Source: CAZJWR01 sp964549765 (GTDB lineage Bacteria > Zixibacteria > MSB-5A5 > GN15 > JAAZOE01). Taken from it: a DNA stretch of 61,546 bases. The stretch lies in NCBI GenBank assembly GCA_964549765.1, contig CAZJWR010000017.1, positions 1 to 61,546 of the forward strand, given 5' to 3'. Below, one piece after another: positions 9,732-18,016 of this stretch (the first letter of the stretch is position 1; each line of letters starts with the position of its first letter). A program made the translations under genes and the position numbers. The notes beneath the pieces are model-generated. The model searched no databases and was not told the DNA's origin. It saw only the letters and a program-made list of their open reading frames with translations.

Positions 9732-10381
9732 CCGGGAACGGCAAAAAGGCCTTCGTCGCCATTACCCTGCTGGTATTGCTGGGCGGGTTCGGCACGTATT
9801 TGCGGAGTCATCAAACCGAACCGGATCGGGGACCGGATTTCGAGCGGATTCCGATCGAGACGGAAAAATATTTCGGCACCGAGCATCGCTTCAGCGAATA
9901 CGAATACGAGGTGCTCCAGGCCGATACGTCGACCCTGCGCATGTATCGCGGCGATGACGGTGAAATCTACTGGCTGTTCATCGCCTACTTTTCCAGCCAA
10001 AAATACGGGTCGCAAATTCATTCGCCGAAACATTGCCTTCCCGGCGGCGGCTATCGAATTTTATCCATAGAACCGTATAGCCTCGAAATCGAGCCCGGCC
10101 ATAGCATCACCGTCAACCGCATGATGATCGCTGATCAGCGAAGGAAAGAATTGATGATGTACTGGTTCGAAACTCGCAGCGGCATTCTGCACGATGAATT
10201 CGGCCTCAAACTGGATTTGATGAAAAACGCCGTGACGCTTTTGCCGACCGACGCCGCCATCTGCCGCCTGACCATGCCGTTGCCGCAGGACGGGGATTTC
10301 GACGAAGCCACTGCAACGGCAACCAAATTTCTGCGCGATTTCTACCCGAGCATTAAAACCGCCCTGCCGTTCGGGCACTGA
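9728..10381 (+). CDS. epsI: EpsI family exosortase-associated protein
   Basis: 217 residues with one N-terminal membrane anchor (AFVAITLLVLLGGFGTYL), then a periplasmic domain with the EpsI motif HSPKHCLPGGGY around residue 97 (conserved H-x-P-x-x-C-x-P-G). EpsI proteins are encoded next to or fused to exosortases and are thought to assist EPS-linked protein sorting; the biochemical role is not settled. The start overlaps the exosortase stop by four bases (ATGA at 9728-9731), indicating coupled translation. Confidence 0.85.
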   Translation: MTGNGKKAFVAITLLVLLGGFGTYLRSHQTEPDRGPDFERIPIETEKYFGTEHRFSEYEYEVLQADTSTLRMYRGDDGEIYWLFIAYFSSQKYGSQIHSPKHCLPGGGYRILSIEPYSLEIEPGHSITVNRMMIADQRRKELMMYWFETRSGILHDEFGLKLDLMKNAVTLLPTDAAICRLTMPLPQDGDFDEATATATKFLRDFYPSIKTALPFGH

Positions 10382-10387
10382 GCGACC

Positions 10388-10963
10388 ATGGCTAAATTTG
10401 TCTGCAAAGAAGTATCATCCGACTCGTGGCCCGATTTTGAACGGCTCTTCGGCGACAACGGCGCCTGCGGCGGATGCTGGTGCCAATGGTGGCGAGTGCC
10501 CAGAGGCGGCAAGCTGTGGGACCAAACCAAGGGCGTCAAGGCCAAACGAATGATGAAAAAGCTGTTCGCCGACGGGAAGATTACCGGACTTTTGGCCTAC
10601 GACGGCGATAAGGCGGTCGGATGGTGCTCATTCGGACCGCGTCCTGTCTTCGCCCGCCTTCAGCGGACCAGGGCCTATGCTCGTGATGACATCGAAGACG
10701 TCTGGTCGATTAACTGCTTCTTCATCGATAAGAAATACAGAAGGAAGGGATTGGCGCGCGAAATGCTCCGCGCCGCGATCAAATTTTTGAAAAAGCGGAA
10801 AATAAAAATCGCCGAGGCCTATCCTGTGACGTTGACCAAGGACGGCAAGCAACTACCGGCCGCGTTCTCCTACACGGGGCCAATCAAGATATTCGAAGAC
10901 GAGGGATTCGAAATCATCCAGCAGTTAGCTCCCTCCCGCCCGCTGGTCAGGAAAAAGTTATAA
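10388..10963 (+). CDS. GNAT family N-acetyltransferase
   Basis: 191 residues. The acetyl-CoA-binding signature is seen as FIDKKYRRKGLAREMLRAAIKFLKK (pattern R-x-x-G-x-A), preceded by a beta strand INCFF. A Cys/Trp-rich stretch near residue 28 (CGGCWCQWW) is common in a GNAT subgroup that acts on small molecules. Substrate unknown. Begins six bases after epsI, so probably on the same transcript, but no functional link to exosortase is evident. Confidence 0.8.
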   Translation: MAKFVCKEVSSDSWPDFERLFGDNGACGGCWCQWWRVPRGGKLWDQTKGVKAKRMMKKLFADGKITGLLAYDGDKAVGWCSFGPRPVFARLQRTRAYARDDIEDVWSINCFFIDKKYRRKGLAREMLRAAIKFLKKRKIKIAEAYPVTLTKDGKQLPAAFSYTGPIKIFEDEGFEIIQQLAPSRPLVRKKL

Positions 10964-11017
10964 TTCTACCGCGGATGAAATTTTGCGCGTCTGATGCGGA
11001 TATTTATTATCGTCGGC

Positions 11018-11245
11018 TCAGTCAATCACCCGCGCATCGTACCCGGCCAAATTGATCGCCAGGATCATTTCGTTGGGGTCGACAGCCGCACCGTTGACTT
11101 TGACCTCCGCCGTCCCCGAATCCAGATCGACTGTGGCCTCGGCGACGCCGTCCATGCTTTCGAGGGTGCTTTTCACGGTTTTGACACATCCCCCGCAGGT
11201 CATTCCGGTTACCTTCAGGGTAATCATCGTTGTTGTATCGCTCAT
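11018..11245 (-). CDS. Heavy-metal-associated (HMA) domain protein, CopZ-like
   Basis: 75-residue single-domain cytosolic protein with the metal-binding motif GMTCGGC and a ferredoxin-like beta-alpha-beta-beta-alpha-beta pattern (ITLKVTG, VKTVKSTLESMDGV, EATVDLDSGTAEVKV). Such proteins carry Cu(I) or similar soft metals to P-type ATPases or regulators. No metal ATPase is in the window, so the partner is unknown. ATG 11245 is used; a second ATG at 11227 would remove six residues and neither has a strong ribosome-binding site. Confidence 0.88.
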   Translation of the reverse strand: MSDTTTMITLKVTGMTCGGCVKTVKSTLESMDGVAEATVDLDSGTAEVKVNGAAVDPNEMILAINLAGYDARVID

Positions 11246-11355
11246 TTTATCTACCGGCTTTCCTTCTTTTGCTCATTCTTCAGTTGAATATAACCTCGCC
11301 GCGATCGGAAAGTTCCGGCGACGTATCTGCAGACGATCATACCGCCAGACCGGCC

Positions 11356-11384
11356 TTGATTAAAGACCGGCATAATCTTATATA
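11356..11384 (+). promoter_or_regulatory. Putative promoter, TTGATT-N17-TATATA
   Basis: TTGATT at 11356-11361 and TATATA at 11379-11384 are separated by 17 bases. It would start a transcript near 11391 with a leader of about 110 bases before the 11505 gene. The leader holds a perfect hairpin, AGCCGGG-CGTAA-CCCGGCT (11456-11474). The rest of 11246-11504 shows nothing else recognisable. Confidence 0.45.
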
Positions 11385-11504
11385 TTCCTTCCCGGCGCGG
11401 CTGTTGCCAAGCGGGGACGAATTGCGTATGTTATTTGGCAAGACACGGTTCTGGCAGCCGGGCGTAACCCGGCTTGGTTCGGGAAACAGGAAAGGCAAAG
11501 AATT

Positions 11505-11717
11505 ATGGCCGACAAAAAACCGCCGCCGCTCAGAGTGGTGATTGACGGAAAAGAACGGGAAGTCACTTACGAGGAGCTGGCTCTGTCGAACAACCTAGCC
11601 CAGGAGGCGTTGGTGCGGCTTCTCGTGGACAAAGATATTATCGACGCCAAAGAATTACTCGACTATATGCAGCGTATCAAGCAGGAACGGTATCGGCCTG
11701 CGCCGCCGGAGAAATAA
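11505..11717 (+). CDS. Small hypothetical protein, 70 residues
   Basis: A short charged protein (MADKKPPPLRVVIDGKERE...) with a beta-hairpin-like start, a central helix (YEELALSNNLAQEALVRLLVDKDII) and a C-terminal helix (AKELLDYMQRIKQER) ending in a Pro-rich tail. No motif recognised. GGAAAGG lies about 10 bases before ATG 11505. Six bases separate it from the next gene, and codon use matches the neighbours, so it is probably real and first in a three-gene operon with two small membrane-related proteins. Confidence 0.65.
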   Translation: MADKKPPPLRVVIDGKEREVTYEELALSNNLAQEALVRLLVDKDIIDAKELLDYMQRIKQERYRPAPPEK

Positions 11718-11723
11718 AATCCG

Positions 11724-12224
11724 ATGACCGACACGAACGCCAAGAAGAACGATAATCGGACGACTTCGGCCGTCGGGAATAAATCCGGACAAAATCCAAA
11801 CGGCGGCGCGCAGCCCATACTGGCGTATGTCTGCCATCCGGCCAAGCGGGATATGCTCGTCACCGTGCTGGCGACCGTCTTTATCATTGTCTGCGTGGTG
11901 CTGGTCTGGCTGATTTCGTTCTCCCTGCTTCTGACCGCGCTGTCGGTGCTGATCCTTTTCGGATCCCTGGGCGGGTTCTATTTTCCGACCCGGTATACAT
12001 TCTATGACGATCACATCGAGATCAAAACGACGATCCAGACCCTCAGGAAGAACTGGTCGCAGTTCCGGTCGTACTATCCGGATAAAAACGGAATTCTCCT
12101 TTCTCCGTTCGGGCGGCCGACCCGGCTGGAAAATTTCCGCGGCCAGTATATCAAGTTTGCCGGCAACCGTGACCGGGTAATGGACATCGTGCGTTCCAAG
12201 ATCGACTTCACGGAGGAATCATGA
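11724..12224 (+). CDS. Small membrane protein with PH-like (YcxB-type) C-terminal domain
   Basis: 166 residues. A soluble polar N-terminus is followed by two adjacent membrane helices (about residues 45-90) and a C-terminal beta-rich domain (YTFYDDHIEIKTTIQTLRK, then NGILLSPFGRP) resembling bacterial PH/YcxB-like domains. Role unknown. The stop overlaps the next gene by ATGA, with GGAGGA (12212-12217) serving the downstream start. Confidence 0.6.
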   Translation: MTDTNAKKNDNRTTSAVGNKSGQNPNGGAQPILAYVCHPAKRDMLVTVLATVFIIVCVVLVWLISFSLLLTALSVLILFGSLGGFYFPTRYTFYDDHIEIKTTIQTLRKNWSQFRSYYPDKNGILLSPFGRPTRLENFRGQYIKFAGNRDRVMDIVRSKIDFTEES

Positions 12225-12724
12225 GTTTGTTCCGCGGCATGTTTTCCTCCCGGCCGGACACTCCTCCGGAGACGGAACCGATCCCGCCCGAGGAGGACGA
12301 GGTTCTCGAGAGGGTCGCCAAGAAGGTTGTGCAGTGGCAGATGGCGGTGCCGGCCATAATATTTCTGGAATCGGTCAAGCCGCTCAATTTTATCGGGGCG
12401 CAGGCGATGGTCTTTTTCGAGCCAATCATCCAATCCATATTTTCCATCAAAGACTACAACACCTTCCGCGTCGCCCTGGAGCGCCGCGAAAATATCGAAA
12501 ACCTGTTGCAGAAAATCGAGGCGCATGACGCCATCGCCTATAAGAAGGAAAAGCTTTATAAAAGGAAGCTGAGAGCCGAGCGCAAGAGGTGGAAATGGTA
12601 CCAGCGCTATCTCGGCATAAAACGCCCGCGCATCGAGATCGACCCCGCCGAACTGGAAGCGCTGGAGAAGGGCCGCACCGGCGGCAAGAACGAGGGAAAC
12701 GGCAAAGGGGAAAAGAAGGATTGA
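12221..12724 (+). CDS. Hypothetical protein, third gene of a small operon
   Basis: 167 residues with an acidic/Pro-rich start (PPETEPIPPEEDE), a hydrophobic central segment (AVPAIIFLESVKPLNFIGAQAMVFFEPII), and a highly basic C-terminal half (KEKLYKRKLRAERKRWKWYQRY) ending in Gly/Lys-rich sequence. The hydrophobic block suggests membrane association. No family recognised. Its four-base overlap with the PH-like protein argues that the two function together. Confidence 0.6.
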   Translation: MSLFRGMFSSRPDTPPETEPIPPEEDEVLERVAKKVVQWQMAVPAIIFLESVKPLNFIGAQAMVFFEPIIQSIFSIKDYNTFRVALERRENIENLLQKIEAHDAIAYKKEKLYKRKLRAERKRWKWYQRYLGIKRPRIEIDPAELEALEKGRTGGKNEGNGKGEKKD

Positions 12725-12862
12725 TTCCATAGCCGAAGAAGCGCGGCGAAACCGGATAATCATGGATTGAACCACGGGGATTTTTATCGATCCTCCACCC
12801 GTGACGCCGCACATTTTTCGGTGATCCCTGCCGACTTGAGAATATACTCCCTGGGTGGTGAT

Positions 12863-12892
12863 TTGCCGGGGAATTGTCGATCCAATAGATAG
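12863..12892 (+). promoter_or_regulatory. Putative promoter of the AI-2E family permease gene
   Basis: TTGCCG (12863-12868) is 17 bases from TAGATAG (12886-12892), giving a leader of about 45 bases before ATG 12942. The -10 form resembles those ahead of yceD and fumC. Weak -35. Confidence 0.35.
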
Positions 12893-12941
12893 ATAACTCC
12901 ATCCGTAGCATGATCGGAAGCCGGACAGGAAGCGATCTCGC

Positions 12942-14108
12942 ATGAAAAAGGAATATTTATACGCCGCCATATTTTTCGGGGTCGTCGCCGTTTCGTTTTA
13001 CCTGTTCTATCGCCTGCTGGAACCGTTCTTTACGCCGATCTTCTGGGCCGCCATTTTCGTCATCATCTTTTATCCCCTCTATACGAAGCTCGAAAAATAT
13101 ATCAAGTCCGGTAATATCCGGTCGGTTCTAATGACCGCCCTGATCGTCATTCTGATTATCGGACCGGTCACCTATCTGGGTGTGGCGCTGATCCAGGAGG
13201 CGATGGGGATGCTGGAGCAGTTTAAAAACTGGGCCGACCAGGGGAAGCTCGACAAGCTGTTCGATTTTACTCATTCTTCGTACTATATCATGATCCAAAA
13301 CAAGCTGGCACCATACATCGATTTGTCAAAATTCGATCCCAAGACCGTTATCGAGAACGCTCTCAAATCGGTCTCCAAGGTCGCTCTCTCTCAGGCGACC
13401 CAGATTATTGCCAACGCCGGCCGCGTCCTGCTGCAATTTTTGTTGATGATCTTTTTTATGTTTTTTCTTTTTCGGGACGGCGAGGCGTTGCTGCAGCAAA
13501 TCCGTGAAGTTATCCCGATGAGTCCGGAAAAAACCCATATGACCATCCGGCACTTGAAGAATGTCATCGAGAGCACCATGTACGGCGGCGTCGTCGTGGC
13601 GTTAATCCAGGGCACCTTAGGCGGAATCATGTTCGCTGCTCTGGGACTGCCGTCGCCGGTCTTTTGGGGCGCGGTCATGGCCTTCCTGGCCTTCATCCCC
13701 ATCCTCGGCACCTATCTGGTATATATCCCCGCCGGATTGATTATGCTATTCACCGGGAATTATGTCAAAGGGATCCTATTGATCACCATCGGGACGGTTG
13801 TCGTCAGCCAGATCGACAATGTTCTGCGGCCGATGCTGGTGTCCGGCCGAACCGGCATGCATACCATGCTGCTGTTCCTGTCCATCATGGGTGGCATCGG
13901 GATGTTCGGGCTGCTGGGGATAGTGCTGGGGCCGTTCATCGCCGCCGTATTCGTGTCGATGTTCAATATTTTCCGCCTCAAGCTGGCCGAGAATAATGTC
14001 TCCATGGCGAGCCCGTCGGCCGAACTCGAAGCCACCAACCCCGACGATATCACCGGGAAAAAGAAGAGCCGGGACGAGGACAATGGCGAATCGGAGAGAG
14101 AGAAATAG
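12942..14108 (+). CDS. AI-2E family transporter (PerM/YdiK-like permease)
   Basis: 388-residue inner-membrane protein with about seven to eight membrane helices: a pair at the start (FFGVVAVSFYLFYRLLEPFF..., FVIIFYPLY), a soluble loop at 95-150, then the family core LPSPVFWGAVMAFLAFIPILGTYLVYIPA, and a last helix near GIVLGPFIAAVFV. The G-L-P.P.FWG..M..L..IP..G pattern is characteristic. Members export AI-2 or act as Na+/H+ antiporters; the substrate cannot be told here. The C-terminal tail (340-388) is polar and charged. Confidence 0.85.
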   Translation: MKKEYLYAAIFFGVVAVSFYLFYRLLEPFFTPIFWAAIFVIIFYPLYTKLEKYIKSGNIRSVLMTALIVILIIGPVTYLGVALIQEAMGMLEQFKNWADQGKLDKLFDFTHSSYYIMIQNKLAPYIDLSKFDPKTVIENALKSVSKVALSQATQIIANAGRVLLQFLLMIFFMFFLFRDGEALLQQIREVIPMSPEKTHMTIRHLKNVIESTMYGGVVVALIQGTLGGIMFAALGLPSPVFWGAVMAFLAFIPILGTYLVYIPAGLIMLFTGNYVKGILLITIGTVVVSQIDNVLRPMLVSGRTGMHTMLLFLSIMGGIGMFGLLGIVLGPFIAAVFVSMFNIFRLKLAENNVSMASPSAELEATNPDDITGKKKSRDEDNGESEREK

Positions 14109-14171
14109 CCGGCATTCGAACGCAGACCGGCGGTGACGTTGCCGATAGATAACTCGCATTCAAAATACATC

Positions 14172-14202
14172 TTGACAATTCGGGCCGGATTCGGCTTATT
14201 TA
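14172..14202 (+). promoter_or_regulatory. Putative promoter ahead of the amidohydrolase gene
   Basis: A perfect TTGACA (14172-14177) is followed by CTTATT at 17 bases or TATTTA at 19 bases, both poor -10 matches. The start codon lies 100 bases further on. Position and the -35 support it; the -10 is uncertain. Confidence 0.35.
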
Positions 14203-14302
14203 AACATCACTCAATAACTGCATCAGGGCTGGATTAAGACATATAACTCGTAGCATGTCACGGCCGCATCGGCATAGTCGGCTGATGACACGAGGAGGCA
14301 TC

Positions 14303-15430
14303 ATGCCCGATAAAATTATTGACGCTCATATGCATATCGGTCTGGTCGGCGACCAATGGCCGCATTGGGGCAAATTTTCCCCCGCATATCAGAAAAGCAC
14401 TGTCTTCAAATCGTTCCTGACCTTCGTGCGGCTGCCCGCGCATGAGGTCAAAGACGAAAGGCTGCACCAGCAGACGGTGAAGACGATCGGTGAATCGCAG
14501 GTCGATCAGGTGGTCTGCCTGGCGCTCGATCCGATATACGATTCGTCCGGAAACCGCCGCGAGGATTTATCTCATATGTGGGTGCACAACGAGTATATCA
14601 CGGATAAACTCCGCCCGGCATTGCCGGACAAAGTCCTGCTGGGCGCCTCGGTCCATCCGTACGATCCGAATTTCGAATCGCGGACGCACGACGTCGTGGC
14701 GGCGGGGGCGGTGCTAATGAAATGGCTGCCGTCGGCGCAGGAATTTTCGATCGCCGATCAGCGGGTCGGCGAGGCCATGAAATTTTTGGCCACGGCCAAA
14801 AACGGCAAACCGCTGCCGCTGCTCTTGCACGTCGGCGGCGAATACGCCATTCCGCCGCATGACGATAAAAACAAATCGAATGATTTTCTGTCATGGACGG
14901 CCGCCGATGGATTCTGGAACTGGCTGCGGTTCGGCAAGGCCTGGTATACACCCGATGTCAGAGGCATACATTATAATCTTCGCCGCGCTCTGGAAGCCGG
15001 GACGACGATTATTTTCGCCCATTGTGGAGCGCCCTATTTTTCCGGCGGCATCGCACATGGGCTGCTGGAACATTCCGATTTCGACACCATCGCATCGTAC
15101 GTCAACCGCAGCGCCCAGGGCGAATTTCCGGGTAAATGTTATGTCGATGTATCGGCCTTCGCCATTCCCATGCGGGTTCCCTATCATGATAAAGTCAAAA
15201 AGTTGCCGCCGGAGCGAGTGATTATGGGAAGCGATTTCCCGACACCGGTGTTGGAGCTGTCGGCCGGTCCCGAGGAATGGTGGGACGACCTCAAAGCCAT
15301 CATCACCAAGGGACAATATGATCGCTTCGTCGTACCCGAGGATAATCTTCTGGATGTCAATCTCAGGGAACTGCGGAAGATATTTCCCGATCATCCCATG
15401 TTCACGAACTTCAACAACCTGATGGAATAA
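14303..15430 (+). CDS. Amidohydrolase family 2 (metal-dependent hydrolase)
   Basis: 375 residues in a TIM-barrel metal hydrolase fold. The first strand carries IIDAHMHIG (H-x-H metal ligands), later LLLHVGGEYA, IIFAHCGAP, and MGSDFPTPVLE near the end (Asp ligand in the G-S-D-x-P signature of COG2159-type amidohydrolases). Substrate not predictable; many act as decarboxylases or hydrolases of cyclic compounds. ATG 14303 has GAGGAGG seven bases upstream, better than an in-frame ATG at 14255. A lipoprotein and a metallophosphoesterase follow closely and are probably in the same operon. Confidence 0.8.
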   Translation: MPDKIIDAHMHIGLVGDQWPHWGKFSPAYQKSTVFKSFLTFVRLPAHEVKDERLHQQTVKTIGESQVDQVVCLALDPIYDSSGNRREDLSHMWVHNEYITDKLRPALPDKVLLGASVHPYDPNFESRTHDVVAAGAVLMKWLPSAQEFSIADQRVGEAMKFLATAKNGKPLPLLLHVGGEYAIPPHDDKNKSNDFLSWTAADGFWNWLRFGKAWYTPDVRGIHYNLRRALEAGTTIIFAHCGAPYFSGGIAHGLLEHSDFDTIASYVNRSAQGEFPGKCYVDVSAFAIPMRVPYHDKVKKLPPERVIMGSDFPTPVLELSAGPEEWWDDLKAIITKGQYDRFVVPEDNLLDVNLRELRKIFPDHPMFTNFNNLME

Positions 15431-15442
15431 GGAGGTGCATGT

Positions 15443-16162
15443 ATGCGTTTTATGAAATTCGAAAACCGTGAATCGGTTTGTCATGTCTCGCTTTTCATTT
15501 TGCCGCTGGTTATTGTCATGGTCGGGTGTTTCGGTGGCACTCATACCATCCAGTCACCGAACCGGGAGTTATTCTATGCCGAAGTAACATCGCCTAATCT
15601 GCGCGCGGCGTTCGACGATTCCCTTTTGAAGCCGGGCATGCCCTATTTTATCATCGATCAGCTGTTTGCCGAATGGAAAAACGTCGAGGAACGAAAGGTC
15701 GCCAGCGTCGGCAGCAGGCAAAAATGCCGCGAAAAAGAAGGATGGGGCCGCGATTACGAAGATCCTCATATACAGACATATATGAAGGAATTCAAGACCA
15801 CATCCGGTACGGTAACGATCTGGTATGAATATCCGGATTTTTATCGCACCGAAGTCTGCGTCGGCGACACGCTGGCGGTATTTTGGAACGATGCAATCAT
15901 GATATCGCCTATCTCTTGCATGCTGGGTCCCCGAGACCTGTCTATTACCGACAGTCTGGCAAATCTCCCGACGGATACGTTCTTTTGCGCCGACATCCGC
16001 CATAAGGAAAATTCCCGCTATGAGGTGTCGCATTGGTACGAGCTCAAAGCCGACGACCCGATGAATTTCCATCTGCGCCCGACGGGATCCGATTTGTATC
16101 GCATCGAGTGGATTGAACTGAATGGGAATCCGGTCGACTCATTCAAATGGGGGAAGCAATGA
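15443..16162 (+). CDS. Putative lipoprotein of unknown function
   Basis: 239 residues. The N-terminus has a hydrophobic segment (VSLFILPLVIVMVGC) ending in a possible lipobox M-V-G-C around residue 28. The body is polar with several Cys residues (CREKEG, EVCVGD, ISCMLG, FFCADI) and aromatic-rich strands; no known domain recognised. GGAGGTG six bases before ATG 15443 is a strong ribosome-binding site. It sits 12 bases after the amidohydrolase and overlaps the metallophosphoesterase by ATGA, so it is translated with both. Confidence 0.6.
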   Translation: MRFMKFENRESVCHVSLFILPLVIVMVGCFGGTHTIQSPNRELFYAEVTSPNLRAAFDDSLLKPGMPYFIIDQLFAEWKNVEERKVASVGSRQKCREKEGWGRDYEDPHIQTYMKEFKTTSGTVTIWYEYPDFYRTEVCVGDTLAVFWNDAIMISPISCMLGPRDLSITDSLANLPTDTFFCADIRHKENSRYEVSHWYELKADDPMNFHLRPTGSDLYRIEWIELNGNPVDSFKWGKQ

Positions 16163-17100
16163 AGATAATTGAAGATTTTATCAAGGATAACGGCCGCATC
16201 GAGGTGCTGAGCAATGACGGCAAACCGACTGAATTTCCGAATGACTGGAAGCCCATCTTGGATAGTTGCGACATGTTGGTCGCAGTACCAGACATGCATA
16301 TGTATATCCGTTCACAGAACCTCGACAATTTCAAATACAACTCGGCGAACATGCTGCACATGCTCGATTATTTGTCGACATTGAAACGCATTCTCGCGCG
16401 GCGGGGGAAAACGCTGCGCGTCTATCAGATGGGAGACATGTACGAACTTCGCTTTCCCGGCATCGGCGGCGGCAACGCCACGGTGGGTGAGATCACCATG
16501 TCCCATAACGATTACGGTCTGATATTCAACACACTCGACAGCATGCGCGCTCACTATCTGTACGGCAACCATGATTTTGAACATCGCCATTTTGCCGGTT
16601 ATCGGTTCTTTGCCGGCGAGGGCAAGGTGCACCTGGAGCACGGTTTTGCCGCCGACAAATGGACGGATCTTTCCAATCCCAACCAGCCGTTGTGGGAGCC
16701 GGCCCAACTGATGTTCAAGGAAATCCGGGCAGTGGAGCAGTTCTTCGCCGGTCTGCTCGTGGCCACGTCGGTGATCAAAAAGGACGAGCACTTTGCGATC
16801 GGCGTCAAGGACGGCTCTGTGGAACAGAGTGATTATCCGAATGAAGCGGATTATCCGGTGAATCATCCCAACCAGTTCGAGTACTACTCAGACCGGCTGG
16901 TAAACGGTATTGACCAAAGTGGCGACGGTGAAAGCGCCCGCATCTCCATCATCGCCCATACCCATGTGCCGTACCTCAACACCGATATCGGCGGCGGTGA
17001 TTATATCCTGGCCGACGCCGGGGCGTGGACCGAGGGACGATCCGATTTTGCCGTCGTCACCGATGAGGAAATGGCTATTTGCAGATACGCCCGGGCCTAA
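16159..17100 (+). CDS. Calcineurin-like metallophosphoesterase
   Basis: 313 residues. The dinuclear-metal motifs appear in order: VPDMHMY (D-x-H), QMGDMYE (GD-x-x-[DE]), YGNHDFEH (GNH[DE]) and SIIAHTHVPY (GH-x-H variant AHTH). All usual metal ligands are present, so it should be an active phosphatase or nuclease of unknown substrate; no signal peptide, so cytosolic. ATG 16159 overlaps the lipoprotein stop and has GGGGGAA upstream. The insert between GNHD and AHTH (about 120 residues) is longer than in minimal family members. Confidence 0.8.
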   Translation: MKIIEDFIKDNGRIEVLSNDGKPTEFPNDWKPILDSCDMLVAVPDMHMYIRSQNLDNFKYNSANMLHMLDYLSTLKRILARRGKTLRVYQMGDMYELRFPGIGGGNATVGEITMSHNDYGLIFNTLDSMRAHYLYGNHDFEHRHFAGYRFFAGEGKVHLEHGFAADKWTDLSNPNQPLWEPAQLMFKEIRAVEQFFAGLLVATSVIKKDEHFAIGVKDGSVEQSDYPNEADYPVNHPNQFEYYSDRLVNGIDQSGDGESARISIIAHTHVPYLNTDIGGGDYILADAGAWTEGRSDFAVVTDEEMAICRYARA

Positions 17101-17213
17101 TCAGATAGACGAGGGCATCGGGTGGTGCGAGGGAGACCGGATGATTGAAACGTAAACGACGCCCCTGACTCGAATAAGCCTTTGGGGTTTCCGGTTACCG
17201 AAATCGCCGCCTG

Positions 17214-17510
17214 CTATTCTGCGGATTTATCGGGACGGCGCAGATCGACCACGGTGGCGCCCCACGAGCCGCCGGAACCGCCTTCATGCCGGAAGGAGAC
17301 GACCGCCGGATGTTTTTTCAGGATGGAGCGGACGATTTCGCGCTGGACGCCGATGCCTTTGCCGTGGATGATGCGCAGGGTGTAGATGCCGCGTTCTAGG
17401 CAGGCGTCGATGTAATCGACGACGACATCTTTGACCTCCTGAGGCCGAAACTGGTGAAGGTCGAGGGTGCCGTCGATGGGATACTCGATCGGTTCGTCAG
17501 ATGATGTCAC
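17214..17510 (-). CDS. Small Smr-domain protein
   Basis: 98 residues, essentially a lone Smr domain: LDLHQFRPQEVKDVVVDYIDACLERG, then IIHGKGIGVQREIVRSIL with the H-G-K-G motif, and SFRHEGGSGGSWGATVVDL at the end. Smr domains of MutS2-type proteins bind or nick nucleic acids; stand-alone forms are poorly characterised. A GTG at 17510 is the likely start, since the frame upstream runs into gerW in another frame. The ribosome-binding site is weak (GGGG 10 bases upstream). Last of the DUF2953-GerW-Smr group. Confidence 0.75.
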   Translation of the reverse strand: MTSSDEPIEYPIDGTLDLHQFRPQEVKDVVVDYIDACLERGIYTLRIIHGKGIGVQREIVRSILKKHPAVVSFRHEGGSGGSWGATVVDLRRPDKSAE

Positions 17511-17575
17511 GAATTTTTTACCCCGGATGATACGCGATAAAACTCTGCCGGGAGTCGGCTGACGCGCCTTCGGCC

Positions 17576-18016
17576 TTATTCCTGTTCGGCTTCCGGCGTA
17601 TCCGTGTCGGGTGACGGTTTCTCGGCATCCTCGTCGTGCCCCTCGCCGTCGCCCTTGGTCTTCTTGAGCTTGTTTTTCAAATCCATAATCTTGTTGACCA
17701 CGGCCGGGATGGCGTCGACGAAAGAATCGACCTTGCCCGGCTTGGCCGGAAGAAGCGAAACGCCGTTCTTGTCCATGATAATGAACGCGGCCGGTTCGAT
17801 GACACATCCGCCGCCGCCGCCGGCGCCGAAACCGCTGGCGGATTTGTCCTTGTCTCCCTCGCCCCCACCGGCTCCGAAGCCGACGGAGATTCTGACGACA
17901 GGCACGACCGTCTTGTCGCCGATGGTCACAGCGTCGCCCACGACGGCTTCCGCCGTGGCGATTCCCCTGAGTTCTCCGACGATTCCCTTGATCACTTCCA
18001 TGACATTGTTGGACAT
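17576..18016 (-). CDS. GerW/YtfJ family protein
   Basis: 146 residues with the YtfJ pattern: VMEVIKGIVGELRG, a strand VVPVVRISVGFGAGGGEG, a second Gly-rich GFGAGGGGGC, then FIIMDKNGVSLLP and an acidic Pro-rich tail. The family (PF09579) is named from Bacillus spore germination protein GerW but is widespread in non-spore-formers, where its role is unknown. The overlapping upstream gene is a DUF2953 protein, the same partner (YtfI) found in Bacillus. Start at 18016 gives proper spacing to GAGGTGG; ATG 18019 directly before it is the alternative. Confidence 0.82.
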   Translation of the reverse strand: MSNNVMEVIKGIVGELRGIATAEAVVGDAVTIGDKTVVPVVRISVGFGAGGGEGDKDKSASGFGAGGGGGCVIEPAAFIIMDKNGVSLLPAKPGKVDSFVDAIPAVVNKIMDLKNKLKKTKGDGEGHDEDAEKPSPDTDTPEAEQE

